Assembly: GCF_047238125.1 (NCBI RefSeq)
Contig: NZ_JBDFMH010000001.1
Coordinates: forward strand, 186,001-250,000
Length of the DNA stretch: 64,000 nucleotides
Reading direction: 5' to 3'
Source: JBDFMH01 sp047238125
GTDB lineage: Bacteria; Pseudomonadota; Alphaproteobacteria; Sphingomonadales; Sphingomonadaceae
A program made the translations under genes and the position numbers. The notes below the pieces were generated by a model. It saw nothing but the letters and a program-made list of their open reading frames with translations. It was not told the origin of the DNA and ran no database searches. Of this stretch, positions 1-8,214 are shown one piece after another (positions within the stretch are counted from its first letter, which is position 1; each line of letters begins with the position of its first letter).

Positions 1-2
1 AA

Positions 3-1088
3 ACGATCTACCGCAAGGACCATGCGCTCCTCGATCTTCCCAACGTCGAAGGCATCGACAAGGGATCGAACTTTCGCTCGGTCCCGGTCATAGTGGACGT
101 GCTCAACCGCCTGCGGCCGGAGCTTGTGCAGGAAGTCAACGACGTGGACGGGCAAGGCGAAGCCCGCTTTTTCCACACTAACGGGTTTGCCGGCGCGCGT
201 GTCGATTCCCGCAACGGCAAACAGGAATTGCCCGAGGACGCGCACGCGGCTTCGATCGAGCGCGTCCGTCAGACGCTACAGGGCGAGGGCTGGGATTTCG
301 ATCCCGCGCGGACGAAGATCCTGATGCTCACCCACAACGCGATCGCGGCCGAGCGCGGTTATCCCAACCTCGCCCGAATTTTCGATCGCAACGAGGCTTT
401 CGCCAAAAAGGAAGACGCCGCGATCGCTTTCTTGGCCGATACCGTCGAGCCCATTTGCGCCGCCTACAAGGCAGGCAATTACGGGGAAATGTTCCGGCTG
501 ATGGGCGGCATCCCGACCATTCGGAAGACGGCCGACAAGGCGCAATGGCAGGCCGACATGGACGCGCTAATCGCGCTTCGGGACACCGGGACCATCGGCG
601 AACTGATCGACCATCTGAAAAGTACGCGACGGCCGCGAGTAAGCGATCGTGTCGTCCACCGAGAAGATGAAATCGCACAACTCGGTCCCGAACCGACCGA
701 GGATGAACCGAAATCCCTCAAGCGCCACCGCGCACTGCGGAACGTCCCCTATCGTGAGCTGATCGCGGTCACCGAGTTCATCAACGGCTTCACACCCTTC
801 GCTACCCAGCACAGCGTGAAAGGGGCCGAATTCGAAAACGTGCTCGTCATCCTGAGCGGCGGGTGGAACCACTACAACTGGCCGCAGTTTTTCGAACTGC
901 TCACTACCGCAAAGATCACCGATAAAAACACGGGCGGCTTTCACCGCTGCCGCAATCTCTTCTATGTCGCCGTGTCCCGGCCCAAAAAGCGTCTTGCCGT
1001 TCTCGCAACGCAGGCGCTCGGCAACGCGGCAATGGAAGCCGTGAAGAATCTCTTCGAGGCTGAAAACGTCATCGCGCTGCCGATGTAA
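3..1088 (+). CDS. UvrD/Rep-like superfamily 1 DNA helicase, C-terminal part (5' end outside window)
   Basis: The reading frame is already open at the first bases, so this is the end of a longer gene; 361 residues are visible. Two C-terminal SF1A helicase motifs are clear: a motif V-like HSVKGAEFENVLVIL at about 808-852, and a motif VI-like NLFYVAVSRPKKRL at about 952-993, which carries the arginine finger. The Walker A half is not in the window. SF1 helicases unwind DNA using ATP. The accessory, defence-rich setting (restriction enzyme and mobilization genes downstream) suggests a phage-defence role rather than housekeeping repair. A GajB-like partner of an OLD-family nuclease is possible but unproven without the upstream gene. 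It converges on umuC with a 12-bp gap. The family is fairly certain; the role is not. Confidence 0.82.
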   Translation, partial: TIYRKDHALLDLPNVEGIDKGSNFRSVPVIVDVLNRLRPELVQEVNDVDGQGEARFFHTNGFAGARVDSRNGKQELPEDAHAASIERVRQTLQGEGWDFDPARTKILMLTHNAIAAERGYPNLARIFDRNEAFAKKEDAAIAFLADTVEPICAAYKAGNYGEMFRLMGGIPTIRKTADKAQWQADMDALIALRDTGTIGELIDHLKSTRRPRVSDRVVHREDEIAQLGPEPTEDEPKSLKRHRALRNVPYRELIAVTEFINGFTPFATQHSVKGAEFENVLVILSGGWNHYNWPQFFELLTTAKITDKNTGGFHRCRNLFYVAVSRPKKRLAVLATQALGNAAMEAVKNLFEAENVIALPM

Positions 1089-1100
1089 CATGCGCCACCT

Positions 1101-2360
1101 TCATGCCTTGACCGTGAGAAGATCGGATAGTCTTGTCGTGAAACAGGCGGAAAGGTTTGCGCGCCTCATCGCCCATCCGCTGGGTCGCTTCGCGAGCCCG
1201 CCGGGCCGAACGCTCTCGCGCCCGTAACGGCCGTTGATCGCGTCGAGCGCCCCCATCAACGCAGCCGACTTCGACGGATCGCCGGAGGCAAAAAGGTCCG
1301 TCACGGGCAATTCGCCGGGTTGATATAAATCAAGAAGGACGATGCCCGCCTTGAAATAGCGATAGCCGTCGCGCCACATCAAGCGCGCAGCCCGCGTCGC
1401 CGAGCCGATAAGAGCGAACGAGTCCGCTGTTGGCTCTACCTCGAAGGTTACCGAGTTCGAGTATTTTGGATCGCTGTTGAACTCGTTCGTTCGCATGAAC
1501 ACCTGCATCGCCCCGGCCTTGAGACCATAACGCCGCATCTTCTCCGCCGCCCGGCTCGCATAGGTCGCGACCGCCTCACGCATCTCGTCAAAGTCCGTGA
1601 TCGCGCGCCCAAAGCTGCGGGTGCAAGCGATGCTCTTGCGCGACGGCGGCGCTTCCGAGAAAGGCATGCAGGATATGCCGCGCAGCTCCGCGTGCGTTCG
1701 CTGCCCTGTCACTGTCAGCATGTCGCGCACAAGGTCGGGATCGAGCGCCACGAAATCGGCTAAGGTGGATATGCCAAGCTTGGAGAGCTTGGCGGAAGAC
1801 GCCCGCCCCACCCCCCAGACATCGTTGATATCTGCCATTCGGTAAACGCTCGCCCGCGCGTCAGGCGAAGACAGATCAAGGACGCCGCTGCCTGCACGGT
1901 CCGCTTTCGCGAGCTTGTTCGCTAGCTTCGCAATCGTCTTGGTCGGCCCGATCCCGACACAGGTCGGTATCTTCGCGATGCGGAGCACCTTGGCACGCAG
2001 CTCCGCACTGAGGGCCACCAGGTCGACCGGAAGCCCTGCGAAATCGAGGAACATCTCGTCAATGGAATAGGGTTCTACGCGGGGCACTGAGCCCGCAAGC
2101 ACATCGAACACCCGGCGGCTCATGTCACCGTAAAGGACGTAGTTCGAGCTTTTGGCAATGATGCTTTTGAACTGGGGGCGCTTCGCCGCGAGGTGCCAAG
2201 GCTCGCCCATCTTGAGGCCGAGGTCCTTCGCCTCCTGCGTTCGCGCGATCACGCAGCCGTCATTGTTAGATAGGACAACCACGGGCTTGCTGCGAAGGCT
2301 CGGATCGAAGGCCCGCTCGCACGAGCAATAGAAGCTGTTACCGTCTATGAGCGCGAACAT
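1101..2360 (-). CDS. umuC: Y-family DNA polymerase V catalytic subunit UmuC
   Basis: UmuC is the error-prone translesion polymerase that works with cleaved UmuD after DNA damage. The protein has 419 residues, the normal family length (E. coli 422). The N-terminal DGNSFYCSCERAF block supplies the first metal-binding Asp (D6), and SIDEMFLD supplies D101 and E102, the same positions as in E. coli UmuC. The palm and fingers are followed by helix-hairpin-helix and little-finger regions. The ATG at 2360 lies 3 bp after the umuD-like stop codon, so the two are one operon controlled by the SOS box at 2738-2752. Plasmids and integrated elements often carry umuDC, which fits the mobile setting here. 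Confidence 0.95.
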   Translation of the reverse strand: MFALIDGNSFYCSCERAFDPSLRSKPVVVLSNNDGCVIARTQEAKDLGLKMGEPWHLAAKRPQFKSIIAKSSNYVLYGDMSRRVFDVLAGSVPRVEPYSIDEMFLDFAGLPVDLVALSAELRAKVLRIAKIPTCVGIGPTKTIAKLANKLAKADRAGSGVLDLSSPDARASVYRMADINDVWGVGRASSAKLSKLGISTLADFVALDPDLVRDMLTVTGQRTHAELRGISCMPFSEAPPSRKSIACTRSFGRAITDFDEMREAVATYASRAAEKMRRYGLKAGAMQVFMRTNEFNSDPKYSNSVTFEVEPTADSFALIGSATRAARLMWRDGYRYFKAGIVLLDLYQPGELPVTDLFASGDPSKSAALMGALDAINGRYGRESVRPGGLAKRPSGWAMRRANLSACFTTRLSDLLTVKA

Positions 2361-2363
2361 TGG

Positions 2364-2735
2364 TCACACCCTCGTCCGCACGAGCGCCTTGATCATCGCC
2401 CAGATTTCTATATCGCCATCGACCTCCACCGCGTTGCCCGACGACGGGCGCAGCCACCACGACTCGCCATCACGAACCAGCGTCGCGAGAATGAACTCGC
2501 CATGCAGGAGGGCGACGCATACCTTCCCGGCTACGGGCTCAGCGGCAGCGTTCGCAATCAGGATATCTCCCGCGTGGATGCCTCGCGACCGAAGCTCCTG
2601 ACCAATCACCCTTACCGGGTAGATACCGGGACGGCGCAGGTCGAGGATATCGGCCATGTTGATAACTGGCTCGATATAATCCTGTGCCGGGCTCTGAAAG
2701 CCCGTTGTGTCGTCGCCTTGATATGTGCCCATCAT
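2364..2735 (-). CDS. umuD: UmuD-like S24 protein lacking the Ser-Lys catalytic dyad
   Basis: The 123-residue product aligns along most of E. coli UmuD. The cleavage-region pattern is kept (TGFQSPAQDYIEP against CGFPSPAADYVEQ), as are the GDxLI core and the HGEF block. The catalytic positions are not. The serine of E. coli GDSMID corresponds to E47 in GQELRS, and the lysine of GEFTVK corresponds to A84 in GEFILA. As read, it should not cleave itself. It could be cut in trans by a host UmuD, act uncleaved, or be a UmuD'-like partner for UmuC. It opens the operon, 3 bp before umuC. The start is uncertain: ATG ATG at 2735 lies only 2 bp from the SOS box and has no Shine-Dalgarno. Family certain, loss of activity inferred from alignment by eye. 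Confidence 0.88.
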   Translation of the reverse strand: MMGTYQGDDTTGFQSPAQDYIEPVINMADILDLRRPGIYPVRVIGQELRSRGIHAGDILIANAAAEPVAGKVCVALLHGEFILATLVRDGESWWLRPSSGNAVEVDGDIEIWAMIKALVRTRV

Positions 2736-2737
2736 CA

Positions 2738-2752
2738 GAACATAACAGGAAC
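2738..2752 (-). promoter_or_regulatory. LexA/SOS box (direct repeat GAAC-N7-GAAC)
   Basis: On the plus strand GAAC at 2738-2741 and GAAC at 2749-2752 are separated by exactly 7 bases, which reads GTTC-N7-GTTC on the minus strand. This is the alphaproteobacterial LexA operator. It lies directly upstream of the umuD-like start. A weak TTATAT-like -10 lies just upstream of it on the minus strand, so LexA bound here would block initiation and the leader would be only about 10 nt long. Confidence 0.9.
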
Positions 2753-2876
2753 ATATAAGTGTGGATACAGGATTAAATTCCTATGACGCCTTAGCTTGCT
2801 GTGGGCCTGTGCGTCTCAGCTCTGGCGTTTGGAACGTGCTCGACGCAGAATGGAAGGTACAGGAATCGGGGCATGC

Positions 2877-5675
2877 ATGCGTCTAAGTTGGAACGAAATT
2901 CGGGCTAGAGCTGCCACTTTTGCGGCAGAGTGGGCAGGCCAAGGCTATGAAAAGGGTGACACCCAGACTTTCTACAACGAGTTTTTCGATCTGTTTGGCG
3001 TTCGTCGTCGCTCAGTTGCTCGCTTTGAAAATCACGTTAAAAAGCTCGATAATAAGTCTGGGTTCATCGATCTATTCTGGCCCGGCGTCCTAATTGTCGA
3101 GCAGAAGAGCGCCGGTCGCGATCTCGTTGCAGCCTATGATCAGGCCGGAGCCTATTTCGATTCCCTGAAAGAGGTCGATCGCCCCCGCTACATCCTATTG
3201 AGCGATTTCCAATCGTTTGAGCTATACGATCTCGACGAGCGCCAGCACGCTTCGTTCAAGCTTGCCGACCTTCCAGCTAACATCGACAAGTTCGGATTCA
3301 TCCTCGGCGTACAGAAGCGCACGTTTCAGGATCAAGACCCCGTCAACGTCAAGGCTGCAGAGCTTGTCGGAAAGCTCCATGATGCTTTGGAGGACTCAGG
3401 CTATACAGGCCATGACCTTGAACGGTTTCTTGTCCGATTGGTGTTTTGTCTGTTCGCCGACGACACGGGCGTTTTCGAACCGCGCGGGATATTTCTCGAA
3501 TTTTTAGAGACTCGGACCAACGAGGACGGGTCCGATCTGGGCGGCTGGCTGACCAAACTGTTCGAGGTTCTCGACACCCAAGAGGACAAGCGCAGCAAAA
3601 ATCTTGACGAGGACCTAGCACAGTTCCCTTACGTAAACGGCGACCTGTTCCGAACCTCAACCCGAATCCCGGATTTCAATCGCTCGATGCGGGATGCTCT
3701 GATCGAGGTTTCTGCTTTCGACTGGTCCCCCATCTCGCCCGCGATCTTCGGATCGCTGTTCCAGTCGGTGATGGACCGGGCGGAGCGTCGGCGACAGGGC
3801 GCGCACTACACCACCGAGAAGAACATCTTAAAAGTCATCGGGCCGCTCTTCATCGACGAACTACGGGCCGAGTTTGAACGTCTCAAAGCCCTCCGCATCG
3901 CCAAGATCGCACGGCTCACCGAGTTTCAGGAAAAGCTAAGCAAACTGAGGTTTCTTGATCCCGCCTGCGGTTGCGGCAACTTCCTTGTCATTGCCTATCG
4001 CGAACTTCGCCTGCTGGAACTGGACGTCCTCACGGAGATATTCGCGGGCAAGGATCAGCTCATTCTCGACGTGTCGGCGCTTTCTAAGGTGGACGTTGAT
4101 CAGTTCGCGGGCATTGAGATCGGCGAGTTCGCATCGCGTATCGCAGAGACGGCGATGTGGATGATGGACCACATTATGAACTCGCGGCTCTCACTCGCAT
4201 TCGGCAAGAGCTATGTCCGCATCCCGCTCCGGAAATCTCCCGTGATCCGGCATGACGATGCACTGGGCGTGTCGTGGGAAAACGTCCTGCCGCCTGATGA
4301 ATGCACGCACATCCTCGGAAACCCGCCCTTCATCGGGCATGCATTGCGCGACCATGATCAGAAGGCCGGTATGCACCGGGTCTGGGGCCGCGACGGGCAG
4401 GTCAACCGCCTCGATTATGTTACCTGCTGGTTCAAGCTCGCAACCGACTACGCACAGAAGAACCGCACGATCAAAATCGCCTTCGTTTCGACGAACTCGA
4501 TATGTCAGGGTGAGCAGGCTTCGATCCTGTGGCCCCAGCTTTTCCGGTCGGGCGCGCGGATTTTCTTCGCCCACCGCACGTTTGAATGGCTCAGCGAGGC
4601 ACGGGGCAAGGCAGCGGTTCACGTCATCATCGTCGGACTCGACTTCGACCGCGACGGACCAAGGCAGATTTACGACTACGACAATGTGAAAGGCGATCCT
4701 CACATGTCGATCGTGCCGCAGATCAACAGTTATCTGATTTCCTGCCCGCAGATATTCATCGCCGCACGAAGCCGCCCGCCGGCCGGGATGCCCAAGCTGT
4801 TTCAAGGGAGCAAGCCTGCGGACGGCGCACGGCTTAAGGGGCCGAACGGCAAATTTGTTACGACGAGCAATCTGATCCTAGAAGAAGACGACCGGAAGGC
4901 GGCACTTGCCCGAGAGCCGAGCATTGCCAAATGGCTTCGCCCCTATGTCGGCGGTCAGGAGCTGATTTCCGGTGAATGGCGATGGTGTCTCTGGCTGAAG
5001 AGCGCGACGCCGGCGGAGCTGAAATCCTCGCCCGAGATCCAAGAGCGACTTGCCCGCGTCAAGAACGGTCGGCTCAAGAGCCCTACCGATAGCGTGCGCG
5101 AATTTGCGGCCACGCCTTGGGTCTTCACGCAAGACCGACAGCCGTCATCATCCTATCTAGCAGTCCCCGAGGTGTCGTCAGAAACGCGCGAATACATCCC
5201 CATCTGTGTTCTCGACGAGAACGTCATCGGTAGCAACAAGCTGCTGATCCTGCCCAAACCCGAGCTGTGGATCATGGCGGTTTTGACATCGGCCATGCAC
5301 ATGGGCTGGATGCGGACGGTCGCAGGCAGGCTTGAGAGCCGCTACAGCTATGCGCCGAACGTCTATAACTCCTTCCCGTGGCCTGTCGTCGATGACGCCG
5401 ACAAGGCAAAATTGGGAGCTTCAGCAAAGGCGATCATGGCCGCGCGGGAGTCATGCGCCCCCGCGACGCTGGAGGATATGTACGATGCCGGGGGCATGCC
5501 GGTGGAGGTGCGCAAGGCGCATAGAGCGAATGACCGACTGGTAGACAGGCTCTATCGAAAAGAGAGTTTCGCTACCGAGCGCGAACGGGTCGAGCATTTG
5601 TTCAACCTATTCCAGACGCGAGCTGCGCCGCTGGTTGCGGGCAGTGCAAAAACTAAAAGAAAATCCAGCAAGTAA
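2877..5675 (+). CDS. MmeI-like type IIG/IIL restriction-modification enzyme (fused endonuclease and methyltransferase)
   Basis: One polypeptide of 932 residues (MmeI has 919) combines DNA cleavage, adenine methylation and target recognition. The N terminus MRLSWNEIRARA is typical of the MmeI family. The nuclease is a PD-(D/E)xK type with D65, E75 and K77 in GFIDLFWPG...VEQK. A helical connector follows, then the methyltransferase with AdoMet motif I DPACGCGNF (361-369) and catalytic motif IV NPPF (482-485). Residues beyond about 620 should hold the target-recognition domain. The ATG at 2877 was preferred over an upstream in-frame ATG because similarity begins there and AGGA precedes it. Specificity cannot be predicted by eye. 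The stretch looks less GC-rich than the chromosomal genes, fitting transfer. Confidence 0.93.
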   Translation: MRLSWNEIRARAATFAAEWAGQGYEKGDTQTFYNEFFDLFGVRRRSVARFENHVKKLDNKSGFIDLFWPGVLIVEQKSAGRDLVAAYDQAGAYFDSLKEVDRPRYILLSDFQSFELYDLDERQHASFKLADLPANIDKFGFILGVQKRTFQDQDPVNVKAAELVGKLHDALEDSGYTGHDLERFLVRLVFCLFADDTGVFEPRGIFLEFLETRTNEDGSDLGGWLTKLFEVLDTQEDKRSKNLDEDLAQFPYVNGDLFRTSTRIPDFNRSMRDALIEVSAFDWSPISPAIFGSLFQSVMDRAERRRQGAHYTTEKNILKVIGPLFIDELRAEFERLKALRIAKIARLTEFQEKLSKLRFLDPACGCGNFLVIAYRELRLLELDVLTEIFAGKDQLILDVSALSKVDVDQFAGIEIGEFASRIAETAMWMMDHIMNSRLSLAFGKSYVRIPLRKSPVIRHDDALGVSWENVLPPDECTHILGNPPFIGHALRDHDQKAGMHRVWGRDGQVNRLDYVTCWFKLATDYAQKNRTIKIAFVSTNSICQGEQASILWPQLFRSGARIFFAHRTFEWLSEARGKAAVHVIIVGLDFDRDGPRQIYDYDNVKGDPHMSIVPQINSYLISCPQIFIAARSRPPAGMPKLFQGSKPADGARLKGPNGKFVTTSNLILEEDDRKAALAREPSIAKWLRPYVGGQELISGEWRWCLWLKSATPAELKSSPEIQERLARVKNGRLKSPTDSVREFAATPWVFTQDRQPSSSYLAVPEVSSETREYIPICVLDENVIGSNKLLILPKPELWIMAVLTSAMHMGWMRTVAGRLESRYSYAPNVYNSFPWPVVDDADKAKLGASAKAIMAARESCAPATLEDMYDAGGMPVEVRKAHRANDRLVDRLYRKESFATERERVEHLFNLFQTRAAPLVAGSAKTKRKSSK

Positions 5676-5775
5676 ACCTGAGCGAATATGTAGCTCGTGA
5701 ATCAGGTCGAGCAGGTCCATGTTTTCTGGAGCCGCTGAAACGGAGGGTCGCAGGGAACTCTCCCTTAAAGAAAAT

Positions 5776-5800
5776 GGCGTCGCCGGACCCCGGCGACGCC
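5776..5800 (-). terminator. Intrinsic terminator of the 46-residue gene
   Basis: A perfect 11-bp stem (GGCGTCGCCGG at 5776-5786 with its complement at 5790-5800) closes a 3-nt loop. On the minus strand it is followed by ATTTTCTTT, a good U-tract. It lies 22 bp beyond the stop of the small minus-strand gene. Read from the plus strand it may also limit transcription leaving the restriction gene. Confidence 0.85.
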
Positions 5801-5822
5801 ACCATTCGTCCTTGCGAGCTGA

Positions 5823-5963
5823 CTACTTGTTGACGGCCTGCCGCGCCGCTTCGAGAGCGGCATTATATTTTTCTTTCTCCTGCCACGTCGCGTTGCTCAA
5901 ATCGCGCGCAGGACGTTTCTGTTCTGAATCGCGCTGGGCGATCTGCCGGGCATAATCACTCAT
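5823..5963 (-). CDS. Small hypothetical protein (46 residues)
   Basis: The frame starting MSDYARQIAQRDSE encodes 46 mostly charged, helix-forming residues ending in ARQAVNK. The ATG at 5963 has an excellent Shine-Dalgarno (AAGGAG, 6 nt upstream), and a strong intrinsic terminator follows the stop, so the gene is very likely real although short. A longer in-frame extension upstream has no ribosome site and was rejected. No family was recognised. Three tiny genes of this kind sit between the restriction enzyme and the relaxase. DNA- or protein-binding accessory roles (anti-restriction, copy or transfer control) are possible but unsupported. Confidence 0.7.
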   Translation of the reverse strand: MSDYARQIAQRDSEQKRPARDLSNATWQEKEKYNAALEAARQAVNK

Positions 5964-6277
5964 GACATCTCCTTTCGATAGCGACCCAACACGGGCCGAC
6001 GTTCGAGATGCGTCCATCGCCAATGATATGCGGGGGGATAAGCACGGGCGTACTGGCTCAGGCGCAGGCTCCCACAATGTGACGCAGGATCATTCCTCGG
6101 TTTTTTTTCATGGGTTTTGGAACGGACGCGCCGGGGATCAAGGCCGCTCGCTTCCTTCGTGCAGCTCCGCGCCGAGGGTCAGGCTGCGCCTGAGCCTTTG
6201 ATCCCCGTCTTATTCGTCCGTCCCGAACTCTCCCCATGAACCGAGGGAATGGACCTTCGGCGACAAAGGAGACCGAT
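5964..6277. other. Gene-free divergent region between two small genes
   Basis: This 314-bp stretch separates two divergent tiny genes with strong ribosome sites, so it should hold both promoters; no clear -35/-10 pair was identified. It contains a run of eight T (6100-6107) and the long inverted repeat at 6133-6206. A 17-codon frame on the minus strand starting MKKNRG near 6108 has no ribosome site and was not called. Confidence 0.6.
6133..6206. repeat. Long imperfect inverted repeat
   Basis: GGGGATCAAGGC at 6133-6144 pairs with GCCTTTGATCCCC at 6194-6206, with a single bulged base. About 49 nt lie between the arms. A second small hairpin (TCAGGC-TGC-GCCTGA, from 6179) sits inside. It could be a terminator-like or protein-binding structure, or part of a transfer or attachment site. 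Function unknown. Confidence 0.6.
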
Positions 6278-6484
6278 ATGACCGATACCAATCCGAACCG
6301 CCCGAGCCACCGCCTTTTCACCGTCAATGGCGACGGCGATAACGCACGCTGGACCGACATCGGCGTGGCGTGGGAAACCCGAGACGGCAAAGGCTTCACG
6401 CTCAATCTTAACGCGCTGCCGCTTAACGGGCGCGTGATCATGCGGACCAACGACAGCAAGGACGAAAAGAAGGGGCGCGAATAG
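6278..6484 (+). CDS. Small hypothetical protein (68 residues)
   Basis: The frame beginning MTDTNPNRPSHRLFTV gives a 68-residue soluble protein with an acidic and charged C-terminal tail (NDSKDEKKGRE). The start at 6278 is set by AAAGGAG about 8 nt upstream; an in-frame ATG 42 bp earlier lacks one. The middle (WTDIGVAWETRDGKGFTLNLNALPLNGR) looks like a small beta-rich fold. It is not assigned to a family here. It ends 16 bp from the convergent 56-residue gene. The position beside relaxase genes suggests mobile-element cargo. Confidence 0.72.
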   Translation: MTDTNPNRPSHRLFTVNGDGDNARWTDIGVAWETRDGKGFTLNLNALPLNGRVIMRTNDSKDEKKGRE

Positions 6485-6500
6485 AGCCCCTTCAACGTTC

Positions 6501-6671
6501 CTATGGGGATGGAACGCGTTTCGTGATTTCGGCGCGGATCATCGCGAGAAGCGACTGCGCCGATGCGAGATCGGATTTGGAAGCGATCAGGCCTTTGCTT
6601 GCCTCCTGAAAAAGAGCGAAAAGCTGAGCGTTCGTTTTTGCGGCTAGATCGCCTTTGGTCATTTTGAACAT
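6501..6671 (-). CDS. Small hypothetical protein (56 residues)
   Basis: MFKMTKGDLAAKTNAQLF begins a 56-residue, probably all-helical protein. The ATG at 6671 has a near-perfect ribosome site (AGGAGGAA, about 5 nt upstream), so the start is well set and the longer upstream extension is rejected. No family recognised. It is transcribed in the same direction as the relaxase operon, 259 bp beyond the relaxase stop, and could be an accessory gene of the element. The intervening 6672-6930 holds no other supported gene. Confidence 0.72.
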   Translation of the reverse strand: MFKMTKGDLAAKTNAQLFALFQEASKGLIASKSDLASAQSLLAMIRAEITKRVPSP

Positions 6672-6930
6672 AGATTCCTCCTGTCTGTCTTGCGCCGCCC
6701 CCGTTGGGCCGCGTTGAGACGGAGAAATCAGGCCGGATGAATGAGGTGCATTGCCTGCCAAGCGAAACGGACGTGGAGAAGGCTGTTCACACGCCTTGCA
6801 CCCACACACATTCACCGGACGATAAAACGATCACGACGCGATCCGACGGGGCGCAAAAGACAGCGAAGGAATACGGGTAAGCCAAAGGGGTCAGGCCGGG
6901 CGGACCGTAGATCGCGTTTGAGGCAGAGAC

Positions 6931-8214
6931 CTATCGCCCCAACTCCGGGCCGCGCGGCGCAGGCCGAGCGCGCTCCGTGCTTTCCCGGTCGAACTGTCCA
7001 TCTCGCATCATGCGACGATATTGCGCCGCGTCCCGGTAGAGGCCGAGCAACTGCCGGGCATGACGATCACGCAGGACACCGATTTGCGATTGCAGGCCCA
7101 CCCGCTCTTTTAGCTGTGCCGATACCAGATCGTGCCGCTGTGCCCGGTCGCGTTGAAGCCCGAAGAAGGCTTCTATCTCATTCTGCTTCCGAACCTTGAA
7201 ATAGCGCCCGGTCACAACGTCCCATAGTCCCTTCGCGCCCGTGCGGACGCGGGCCGACCGCTCCCGCTGCTCGATTTCCCGGCGCTCGCGCTGCATCCGG
7301 TCCAGCTTCGCCCGCTCGGCTTGATGGGCATCCTTCATCACCAGCTTTTTCTCATTGAGCGGCCTGATGGCGTTCTGGGCCACGCGCTTGGCTTCCGAGA
7401 TGAAGCGCGACAGGCGCGGCGCGACCGTCTCTCCGATATGGCGGACGGTATCAGCGACCGAGCGCAACTCTTTCGGATCACCGAGCCGCGCTGTCACCTC
7501 CTTCGATTTTTTGTCGATCATCCGGGCAATGGCGAACGCCTCGCCCTCTATCGAGACAGCGACATGACCGCGCCGATCACCCTGCGCGAGAAACAGGCCG
7601 CGCTCCTCCAAAGCCTTTGCGAAGGCAGGACCGTTGTCCGAGATCGCCCAACATTCCTGAATCGTCGCTTTGATTTCCTTGGCGTCGAGGCCCGCCCGCT
7701 TTGCCTGCTGCCATTCGTCGAGCGTGAAACTGCGGGGATCGCGCAAACGGGAATCGCGGAACCCGTCCGGCATCTTCCAGCCGTTTTCGAGATAGAGTTC
7801 CTTCGCGATGGTGCTCAGCGTTCGCTTGAAAAACGGCAGCGGCTTCGCCGTCATCGTGTCGGCGTCGATGCGCGACCACACGGCATGGGCGTGGCGACGC
7901 CCTTCCTTTTCATGGAAGACGATCATGCGCGGCTGGCCTTTCAGGCCCAGCCGCTCCTCGATTGCGTCGCAGGCTTTCTCGAAAACCTCGATCCGCACCG
8001 ACTCGCCGACAGGCGGGTTGAGCGACACCGAAAACAGGAATTGCTTGCATTTTGTCCCAAGGGATAGCGCGTGGGCTTCCTTCATCGCCCCCATGAGATC
8101 GTCGGCCATGAAGCCGCTGACCTCATGCACTTCGACATGCTCGTTTTCCTCGGTCTTCATTAGATGAAGGCCGAGCTGTTTCGCGCCGCTGCGCTGGGAG
8201 GCCTTGAGGATCAT
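6931..8214 (-). CDS. Relaxase/mobilization nuclease (MobA/VirD2-like)
   Basis: This 427-residue protein should nick and carry the transferred strand at oriT. The N-terminal domain contains the metal-binding histidine cluster H101-EKEGRR-H108-A-H110 followed by VWSRID, the motif III region of relaxases. The C-terminal third is charged and coiled-coil-like (many R, E and Q near 300-420), as is common for DNA- or coupling-protein-binding tails. No tyrosine occurs in the first 100 residues, where a MOBP nucleophile is usually found, so another residue may act. The start ATG overlaps the mobC stop (ATGA, 8211-8214), which implies translational coupling. No type IV secretion genes are in view, so the element would depend on a helper. 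Confidence 0.88.
   Translation of the reverse strand: MILKASQRSGAKQLGLHLMKTEENEHVEVHEVSGFMADDLMGAMKEAHALSLGTKCKQFLFSVSLNPPVGESVRIEVFEKACDAIEERLGLKGQPRMIVFHEKEGRRHAHAVWSRIDADTMTAKPLPFFKRTLSTIAKELYLENGWKMPDGFRDSRLRDPRSFTLDEWQQAKRAGLDAKEIKATIQECWAISDNGPAFAKALEERGLFLAQGDRRGHVAVSIEGEAFAIARMIDKKSKEVTARLGDPKELRSVADTVRHIGETVAPRLSRFISEAKRVAQNAIRPLNEKKLVMKDAHQAERAKLDRMQRERREIEQRERSARVRTGAKGLWDVVTGRYFKVRKQNEIEAFFGLQRDRAQRHDLVSAQLKERVGLQSQIGVLRDRHARQLLGLYRDAAQYRRMMRDGQFDRESTERARPAPRGPELGR

Noticed and set aside
6058..6108. Minus-strand 17-codon frame starting MKKNRGMILRH as a leader peptide
   Set aside because: No ribosome site, it follows a T8/A8 run, and no structural gene lies suitably downstream.
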